Below, one piece after another: positions 6,338 to 10,983 of a stretch of DNA of 10,983 nt. This DNA comes from Anaerolinea sp. (GTDB lineage Bacteria > Chloroflexota > Anaerolineae > Anaerolineales > Anaerolineaceae). Within the stretch, counting starts at the first letter, position 1; each line of letters starts with the position of its first letter. The stretch lies in assembly GCA_013824385.1 (NCBI GenBank), contig PNNU01000074.1:1-10983 (forward strand), read 5' to 3'. The notes under the pieces are model-generated. The model was not told the DNA's origin. It saw only the letters and a list, made by a program, of their open reading frames with translations, and made no database searches. A program made the translations under genes and the position numbers.

Positions 6338-7040
6338 ACTACAGAAAGAACTCGGCATTCGTAAAACCCGAGTCTATGAACTTATAGAGCGTAAAATGAC
6401 GGAGACACATTTAGACCGCCATCTTGCGGCAATCGCCCTTGCATCAGAGCATGGAATTGGTATTGCAAAATACGCAACATCCGAAGATTTAGCAACAATC
6501 AGGGGAGCATCCTCGCCTCGCCCAAATTCAGCATCAGCCATTAGCCCTGCTCCGACTATAAAACGAATAGTCAAGTCAATCGAACCTATCACTCTTGACT
6601 TGACTTTTGTGTCCAGCAATGAGTTGCGTGAAATTCTCCAAAGAGATGTTGCCGAATTAAATGTTGCCCGTTCTCAAGGCGTGGATAAGACATCTAAAAT
6701 CTGCATGGTGCTCTGCGGCTCAATTGCCGAGACGCTACTATTGGACTGCCTATTACAAAACCAGACGGCTGCATTGGCTATTGCGTCAACTTTACCCAGG
6801 CGTCCCAGTTCAAATCTCGAAGATTGGGAGTTGCACGAAATGGTGACTGTTGCAACACGCTTGAATCTTTTACCAGACGACGCGAGCACAGGAGCGACTC
6901 AGTTACGACAATGGCGAAATCTGATTCATCCCGGGCGCGAGTTAAAAGACGCTCGCGATAAAAGAATCAGACCAACTCCGGCGCGGGCACAAAACTCAAT
7001 CTCATTTCTTCAGTTCATTGCAGAAGAACTTGGACGATAG
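6306..7040 (+). CDS. Two-domain protein with N-terminal HTH-like module and C-terminal RNxxHP (HEPN-like) domain
   Basis: This 244-residue protein starts with a helical module (about 1-68: LGIRKTRVYELIERK, then HLAAIALASEHGIGIAKYAT). It resembles an N-terminal domain I recall from hypothetical proteins of mobile regions. A Ser/Pro-rich linker (69-85) leads to a helical C-terminal domain containing GSIAETLLLDCLL (138-150) and WRNLIHPGRELKD (203-215). R204, N205 and H208 form R-N-x-x-H-P, close to but one residue shorter than the classic HEPN R-x4-6-H. HEPN domains are often RNases in toxin and defence systems. Whether this one cleaves RNA is open; a structural HEPN or DUF4145-like domain is possible. 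The ATG lies inside the upstream gene with no strong ribosome site, so translational coupling is likely. Confidence 0.6.
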   Translation: MTRINQALLDKLQKELGIRKTRVYELIERKMTETHLDRHLAAIALASEHGIGIAKYATSEDLATIRGASSPRPNSASAISPAPTIKRIVKSIEPITLDLTFVSSNELREILQRDVAELNVARSQGVDKTSKICMVLCGSIAETLLLDCLLQNQTAALAIASTLPRRPSSNLEDWELHEMVTVATRLNLLPDDASTGATQLRQWRNLIHPGRELKDARDKRIRPTPARAQNSISFLQFIAEELGR

Positions 7041-7066
7041 CAATAGGTTTTTTAAAATCAAAACGC

Positions 7067-7192
7067 ACCCAACACCGGCTCCAGCGGACAGCGGCTACGC
7101 CGCTCCGCGCAGGCGTGTTTTGCCAGAGATGGCGCATAATTGAGAAAGAGTCTCGCCAATCCCGCCGCTGCCGCTGAGCCAATCCGTTAGCC
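7067..7192 (+). other. Integron attC site of cassette 3 (attC3)
   Basis: R'' is ACCCAAC (7067-7073) and the core is GTTAGCC (7186-7192), which departs from GTTRRRY at one base. GGCT-C-CAGCGG (7077-7087) pairs with CCGCTG-AGCC (7171-7180), leaving C7081 extrahelical. An inner AGCGGC-TAC-GCCGCT hairpin follows L''. The sequence is closely related to attC5. Confidence 0.9.
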
Positions 7193-8504
7193 CGCCAATC
7201 GCTTATTCTTGTGGTAGGTACTCAATCTATTCAACCGCCTGTCCATAAGTTTGTGCTAGATTTCGCTTAACACACATGAAAGACAAGTCATTAAGGTCTC
7301 TTTTCTGTCTATTAGCCTATATACAGGGCTACATATGCTGAATCGTATTCTTAGAGCATTGCGATCATTTTTCATGCTGAAATGGGAATTACTGGAATGG
7401 GAATTGCCCAAAAGGTCGACGTGGTACAGGCTCATCATTATTCTGATTATTCTATCTGCCGCAATAGTTTCAACCTTAGCTGGTGTCCTAAGGAACGGTG
7501 ATTGGCCAAGCCTTTTAATAAACCTCGGTACGGGGTTAGGTGGATCACTACTAACATACCTTTTATTGGAGTCTCTGATTGGTAGGATGCTCGTACGTGA
7601 CGAATCAAAAGCTCGACTGGTTCGTGAACTTGGGAGTAGAGATAATGCTGATGCACTCAAAGCAGCGAGGGAAATTGTTGATAATGGTTGGCATAAGGAT
7701 GGAGCCTTAAGAAACATGATTCTGGAACATGCGAATCTTGATTATGTAGAACTTCACCAAGCCGATCTTACAAAATCAATGATCAGTGGCTCATCATTTA
7801 GACATGCAATTTTCAATTATGCCACATTCATTGGTGCAGTGCTCCACAATACAGATTTCACATGCGCGGATTTTTTCAGTGCTGATTTACGCGAGGTCGA
7901 TTTCATTGGAGAACGTTGGTACAGGCGAGGATTTTTTCGGGAACACGGAGTAACGAACTTAGCTGGAGCTAGATTTAATCGTGTTGATTTATCGAACTGC
8001 CAGATTTCTATGGAGCAATTAGCAAGTCTAGAGTCGCTTGAGGATGCAACTATGCCTGATGGAAGAAAATGGGAGGATTGGGTAAAAGATAAGAAAATAA
8101 TGAAGCATATTATGTCAGACGGTAAGACATTTAGAGATTGGATAAGAAAGAGGAAACGCGAAAAACCTAGTGCACATGAAAAATAATGCTGTACCCTGCC
8201 AATCTATAAGGCAAGGCAGCTTCGAGCCAGTCATTACGCACAAGTATGCAAATCGCCCACTTTGCAAATTAGCACCAAACTTATGACCCCCAAAAGTGGG
8301 TCGCAAAAGATTTGGCAATCACCGGAGCCTCTGTCTTTGAGAATTAACAGCCAGTATAATTTGCTGAGAATCTATCCAAAGCGGGCTAACACCGGCTTGC
8401 AGGCGACGGGGCTACCGCCGCGCCCCAGCGAAGGTTCGTGTAATTCTGGCGAGTCTTGCCCGCGAGCGAGTCTCTAGCACCCGCCCCGCGCCTGAAGCCC
8501 ACCG
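7187..8504 (+). mobile_element. Integron gene cassette 4 (pentapeptide-repeat membrane protein)
   Basis: The ends GTTAGCCCGC (7186-7195) and GCGGGCTAAC (8381-8390) are perfectly complementary. One gene is present. Upstream, 7193-7334 holds only a weak -10-like TATATA (7318-7323). Downstream, 8187-8383 has no gene; it holds a direct repeat TGCAAAT (8247-8253 and 8263-8269) and inverted bases CCCACTTT/AAAGTGGG (8256-8263, 8293-8300). Confidence 0.87.
7335..8186 (+). CDS. Two-TM membrane protein with pentapeptide repeats
   Basis: This 283-residue protein has a basic, amphipathic N-terminus, two TM helices (about 31-50 and 58-82) and a cytoplasmic region. That region begins with LVRELGSRDNADALKAAREI, a segment I know from two-TM pentapeptide proteins of Chloroflexota and Cyanobacteria. 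Pentapeptide repeats A(D/N)LxxxxF-like run from about 130 to 192 (HANLDYVELHQADL, TDFTCADFFSADLREVDF) and resume at about 208-225 (NLAGARFNRVDLS). They form a right-handed quadrilateral helix. The C-terminus has MPDGRKWEDW and SDGKTFRDWI, two related W-containing units. No enzyme motif is seen. The role is unknown, perhaps scaffolding at the membrane. The ribosome site is weak (CAGGG, 7324-7328). Confidence 0.75.
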   Translation: MLNRILRALRSFFMLKWELLEWELPKRSTWYRLIIILIILSAAIVSTLAGVLRNGDWPSLLINLGTGLGGSLLTYLLLESLIGRMLVRDESKARLVRELGSRDNADALKAAREIVDNGWHKDGALRNMILEHANLDYVELHQADLTKSMISGSSFRHAIFNYATFIGAVLHNTDFTCADFFSADLREVDFIGERWYRRGFFREHGVTNLAGARFNRVDLSNCQISMEQLASLESLEDATMPDGRKWEDWVKDKKIMKHIMSDGKTFRDWIRKRKREKPSAHEK

Positions 8505-8510
8505 TTAGCC
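8384..8510 (+). other. Integron attC site of cassette 4 (attC4)
   Basis: R'' is GGCTAAC (8384-8390) and the core is GTTAGCC (8504-8510), perfect complements of each other. GGCTT-G-CAGGCG (8394-8405) pairs with CGCCTG-AAGCC (8489-8499), leaving G8399 extrahelical, and GGGGC/GCCCC continues the stem. A 71-codon open frame across this site is a by-product of its composition and is not called. Confidence 0.9.
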
Positions 8511-8546
8511 TGCAATCAGCACAGTTTCATCAAGCCTTCATTTGTC

Positions 8547-9998
8547 ATGCAAAAACCGCTTCTCTCTAGACCTGCTCTCTTTTTGGCAATAATCGCGGCC
8601 ATAGGTCTATTGACATTGGCTACAGTTATAGTCAGCGTCATAATATTTCCCGCCTCGTATGACTCGCCATCAAAAATTGCGGCGCTTGCCATTGCCGCTT
8701 TGACCAGCGTTATCGCCATAGTCGGAGGGGTTAGCAGTGCTTTCGAACTCATAAAAGGTATATTCGAGACTGAAGGTAAAGTCTCGACTGCAATTTACAG
8801 TAAGGTCAATAATGTGCCACGCCCACCCACATTTGTGGGGCGCACAGAAGAATTAACCGCTCTAATGCACGTGCTTGTAGACAAGCGTATCAGGGCAATT
8901 GTGGTCACGGGCCTTGGCGGGATTGGTAAGAGTACGTTGGTACAAGAGGCTATACATCGTTCAATAAAACGTTTCGCCGGTGGGGCAGCATGGATATCAG
9001 CACGCGACTTTGCAGGGTTTTCGTTTGACCGCGCCGTAAAAGAACTGCTCCAGACATTCGGCGTCCCTCCCGCTGAGGGCGATTCGAAAGCCACACTCCT
9101 GAAGTATCTTCAAGGAAATAAATCATTAGTTGTCTTTGACAATCTTGAAAGTTTGCCCCCTGACGAGTTACGGCAAGTGCGTGGATTTCTAAGTGCTATG
9201 TCGCCAAGTTGGGGAAGCAAAGCGATTATTACTCTTCGCCCGCCATTGCAAATGTTTGGAGAAAAAACAGATGAACGTCACATCCATCTTGGCACTGGCC
9301 TTGATAAAGAAAACGCCACGAAATATTTACACATACTCGTTTCACAAGACGAGCCGACCTTAGAAGGGCTACTTCGCGAAGCCGAATGGGTGGTCAGTCG
9401 AGTTCAGGGTCATCCCAAGATGCTCGAAATAATCGTGGGAACAACCCGCCGTCGTGGTTGGTCTCGTGTGCGGAGGCTAATTGAAACACTCTCTGGTGAA
9501 CTCACAGACCGAATGGATGAACTATATGGTGGCAGCGTAGATTTGTTAGGGAATGAAGGGCGTCGGGTACTTCCTTACTTGACTCTCTTTCACAGAGGCA
9601 GGTTTGACCACGACGACTTGATGACCGCTTGCGGGGATGAGGAAAATAACGAATGGGTTGACAAAGGGCTAGACCAGATATGCGACTCCGGTCTTGTGTT
9701 ATATGAGTCCGTGAATAACTCTTACACCTTCCATCAAACAGTAACCGACTATATTATCCGACGCTTGCCTCTGCCAAGGAGTGAACATCGTGTAGCGTGT
9801 CTTCGTCTCGTAAAAAGATTCGGAAATCAGGGACGTCTAGGCCGCGCTGTAAGAATGTGGCGCGACGCACACGATGAATACAAGGATATGCGCCTCGATG
9901 AAGCAATCAGAGTTCTTAGTGAACCTGTTCGTCTTTGGCTTGAAACCTCTCACGAGGTTGAAGAAAAAAGGCGAAGTAATAAAAGGGGCGCAGGCTAA
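8547..9998 (+). CDS. Membrane-anchored STAND (NB-ARC-like) NTPase
   Basis: This 483-residue protein has two N-terminal TM helices (about 11-34 and 43-62) and a short linker. The NB-ARC module begins at TFVGRTEEL (95-103). Walker A is GLGGIGKST (122-130), Walker B is KSLVVFDN (192-199), a sensor-like ITLRP is at 228-232, and GHPKMLEII at 288-296 matches the GLPL motif. A winged-helix-like region with LYESVNNSYTFHQTVTDYII follows. STAND proteins are signal-driven oligomerising switches, many acting in anti-phage defence or cell death. Here the usual long C-terminal sensor repeats are absent, leaving about 90 residues after the winged helix, and the stop codon is supplied by the attC R'' box. 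The TM pair takes the effector position, so membrane damage or signalling is possible. No ribosome site precedes the ATG, so leaderless or read-in expression is likely. Confidence 0.85.
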   Translation: MQKPLLSRPALFLAIIAAIGLLTLATVIVSVIIFPASYDSPSKIAALAIAALTSVIAIVGGVSSAFELIKGIFETEGKVSTAIYSKVNNVPRPPTFVGRTEELTALMHVLVDKRIRAIVVTGLGGIGKSTLVQEAIHRSIKRFAGGAAWISARDFAGFSFDRAVKELLQTFGVPPAEGDSKATLLKYLQGNKSLVVFDNLESLPPDELRQVRGFLSAMSPSWGSKAIITLRPPLQMFGEKTDERHIHLGTGLDKENATKYLHILVSQDEPTLEGLLREAEWVVSRVQGHPKMLEIIVGTTRRRGWSRVRRLIETLSGELTDRMDELYGGSVDLLGNEGRRVLPYLTLFHRGRFDHDDLMTACGDEENNEWVDKGLDQICDSGLVLYESVNNSYTFHQTVTDYIIRRLPLPRSEHRVACLRLVKRFGNQGRLGRAVRMWRDAHDEYKDMRLDEAIRVLSEPVRLWLETSHEVEEKRRSNKRGAG

Positions 9999-10007
9999 CA
10001 CCGGCTC
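9993..10007 (+). other. 5' part of attC5 (R'' and start of L''), intron 5' exon
   Basis: GGCTAAC (9993-9999) is R''. ACCGGCTC follows, as at 7074-7081 of attC3. The intron starts right after C10007, which by comparison with attC3 is the extrahelical base of L''. The stop codon of the STAND gene (9996-9998) is inside R''. Confidence 0.85.
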
Positions 10008-10533
10008 GTGTGTCCTGAAAAGTCATCGTCTGCCTGCTGGTGAAAGTCCAGTCCTGGTAAGGGTCAGGCCGCCAGGTAGCAGGCAACCGGTGCATCTGGG
10101 TGACTAGGTGTGCCGAAGCGTTGTAACCTCCTGAGAAAGGAGAGCGAAGCAACAGCCCGCAACATAAAGTGAATCTTGCAGCACCGAAATGTTAGCCCGA
10201 AAGGGAAAAAGAGGGAGCCGAGCTTGTGAGCCAATAGTGAAGGCCATGGAAGCGGCGAAGAACCTGGAAATGCAGCCGTGAAGAACCCTCCGGTGTAGGG
10301 AGAACGGGATGTTGTGAAAGTAGACGATGGAACAGGAGAGGTCTCATCCGGTCGGTAGCCCACAACTACCGTAACGAATGGTATAAGCCTAAAAGCGAAA
10401 TCCAGGAGGAAGCCGGATGAGAAGTCGGAGGAGGCCATAGTACCGGTGGGACGCAAGTCCAACGATGGGTGAGACAACAAAACTCACTCGGAGGGAAGGG
10501 TCTCTACTTCAACCAAGTCAAGCGAGAAGGTAA

Positions 10534-10653
10534 GTGACGGTGCATGCCGAAAGGCCAATCACACCCATAGAAGAATCACGAGAACTTCAGCGCGGACTAT
10601 GGCTGAGAGCCAAAAGGCGGAAGCTGGACTGTGCGGGACGGATGTGGCCGTGA
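10534..10653 (+). pseudogene. Possible remnant of the intron-encoded protein N-terminus
   Basis: In domain IV a short frame (39 codons, starting GTG) reads SRELQRGLWLRAKRRKL. This resembles the V-x-x-L-Q-x-x-L-Y-x-x-A-K segment near the start of group II reverse transcriptases. It stops at 10651-10653, and nothing of the YADD, maturase or endonuclease domains follows before domain V. The resemblance is short and by eye. Confidence 0.3.
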
Positions 10654-10708
10654 GCAAGGAAGCCAGAGCAGAAGAAACCTTGAAAGCTCCAGGAAGAAGG
10701 TTGTCGGA

Positions 10709-10741
10709 GAGCCGGATGAGGGAAAACCTCACGTCCGGTTC
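10709..10741 (+). ncRNA. Group II intron domain V (catalytic hairpin)
   Basis: A 33-base hairpin opens GAGCCGGATGAGG, with the AGC catalytic triad at 10710-10712. It closes with a GAAA loop and returns as CCTC-ACG-TCCGGTTC, giving the two-base bulge typical of domain V. This is the most conserved part of any group II intron and identifies the element and its strand. Confidence 0.93.
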
Positions 10742-10854
10742 GATGTGGCAGGGGATGAAAACCAGATAAGGTGATGGTACTGAGGCACTCTCAGAAGAAA
10801 TGGAGAGCAACGGGTCTGCCACACCTAAATCCAGGCGTCATCCCCTGACCCTAC

Positions 10855-10983
10855 CAGCAGACAGCGGCTCCGCCGCTCGCGCGCAGGCGCGATTGGTTTC
10901 GACAGGCTCAACCCAAGTGCCAGAAATGTGCCATAATTGCGAAGGAGTCTCGCCGTTCCCGCCGCTGCCGCTGAGCCAAACCG
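10855..10983 (+). other. 3' part of attC5 (L'', spacer, L' and G of the core site)
   Basis: CAGC (10855-10858) continues L''. An AGCGGC-TCC-GCCGCT hairpin (10863-10877) follows, as in attC3. CCGCTG-AGCC (10968-10977) is L'. The last base of the window is the G where a GTT core should continue. Relative to attC3 the spacer has gained about 20 bases containing the interspersed repeat at 10893-10916. Confidence 0.85.
10893..10916 (-). repeat. Interspersed palindromic repeat (TGAGCCTGTCGAA type), copy 2
   Basis: TTCGACAGGCTCA (10898-10910) is the reverse complement of the core at 4396-4408. It is flanked by TTGGTT and AACCCAA, which pair as a stem. It lies in the attC5 spacer and is absent from the otherwise matching attC3, so it looks like a recent insertion. 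Confidence 0.6.

Larger units (their letters stand above)
5951..7186 (+). mobile_element. Integron gene cassette 3 (HTH protein plus RNxxHP protein)
   Basis: The ends GTTGGGTGC (5950-5958) and GCACCCAAC (7065-7073) are perfectly complementary over 9 bases. The cassette carries its own promoter-like sequence, a strong ribosome site and two overlapping genes, then attC3. Confidence 0.88.
10008..10854 (+). ncRNA. Group II intron without a complete reverse transcriptase, inserted in attC5
   Basis: The 847-base element begins GTGTG (10008-10012) and ends AC (10853-10854), the group II boundary rule. Removing it rejoins GGCTC and CAGC to restore a sequence nearly identical to attC3. Domain V is at 10709-10741. 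Domain VI follows, with CAGGGGATGA (10749-10758) pairing with TCATCCCCTG (10838-10847), then an unpaired A10848 seven bases from the end and a GG/CC pair below it; A10848 is the likely branch point. EBS2 TGTTAGCC (10190-10197) pairs with GGCTAACA (9993-10000), and EBS1 GAGCCG (10215-10220) pairs with CGGCTC (10002-10007). G10214 can pair with the first 3' exon base C10855. No RT/maturase ORF is present, so mobility would need one in trans. Confidence 0.9.
8505..10983 (+). mobile_element. Integron gene cassette 5 (STAND NTPase; attC split by a group II intron)
   Basis: The ends GTTAGCCTGC (8504-8513) and GCAGGCTAAC (9990-9999) are perfectly complementary. The cassette holds one gene. Its attC starts at 9993, is interrupted by the intron at 10008-10854, and resumes to the last base of the window, the G of the next GTT core. 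Confidence 0.85.

Noticed and set aside
8262..8477. 71-codon + strand open frame
   Set aside because: It runs across attC4, has no ribosome site, and its translation is low-complexity without family features.
10064..10480. 138-codon - strand open frame, with others at 9916-10152 and 10559-10822
   Set aside because: They are antisense to the group II intron, whose structured RNA explains the sequence.
7067..10983. Related spaced repeats taken at first as a CRISPR-like or REP array
   Set aside because: They are about 125-150 bases long, spaced by whole genes, with R/L boxes and an extrahelical base, so they are attC sites.
1..10983. Integron integrase gene
   Set aside because: No tyrosine recombinase reading frame was found on either strand; the only recombinase is the IS91-type HUH transposase.

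Overview
The window is a stretch of integron gene-cassette array. No integrase is visible, so within these limits it reads as a CALIN-type array (attC sites without an integrase). Five cassettes lie head to tail, all with genes on the + strand: cassette 1 (31-3967), 2 (3968-5950), 3 (5951-7186), 4 (7187-8504) and 5 (8505-10983). The window begins inside one attC and ends on the G of the core site of another. Each attC shows an R'' box, paired L''/L' boxes with one extrahelical base at the same place, and a GTT core. In every cassette the first 9-12 bases are the exact reverse complement of the bases around its own R'' box. That is the mark of cassettes that have existed as circles, and it fixes the boundaries independently of gene calls.

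The host is probably an environmental bacterium. The attC style, the short TTCGACAGGCTCA-type hairpin repeat, the two-TM pentapeptide protein, the sigma-like HTH protein and the NB-ARC (STAND) protein together suggest Chloroflexota (Anaerolineae-like). This is a guess from memory of similar sequences, not a result. Cassettes 1-5 differ visibly in base composition (cassette 1 AT-rich, cassette 2 GC-rich), as expected for genes gathered from different sources.

Cassette 1 is very large and holds a four-gene operon: an HslV/proteasome-beta-like Ntn hydrolase with Ser as the likely nucleophile, a minimal MscS-like channel protein, a single-TM protein with a beta-rich outer domain, and a Ser/Thr kinase with TPRs and a C-terminal helix-hairpin-helix. 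Kinase, protease-like enzyme, channel and membrane-anchored sensor in one mobile unit look like a signal-to-effector system. I do not recognise this combination, and it is the best candidate for an undescribed system here.

Cassette 2 carries a small unknown gene and an apparently intact IS91-family (HUH, two-tyrosine) transposase. Cassette 3 carries a sigma-region-4-like HTH protein overlapping a protein with an RNxxHP (HEPN-like) motif. Cassette 4 carries a membrane pentapeptide-repeat protein. Cassette 5 carries a membrane-anchored STAND NTPase whose stop codon lies inside the attC.

The attC of cassette 5 is split by an 847-nt group II intron (10008-10854) with no full reverse transcriptase. 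Its ends, domain V, branch-point region and both EBS-IBS pairings can be read directly. The exon-binding sites match the attC R''/L'' half, so the intron appears adapted to this family of attC sites.
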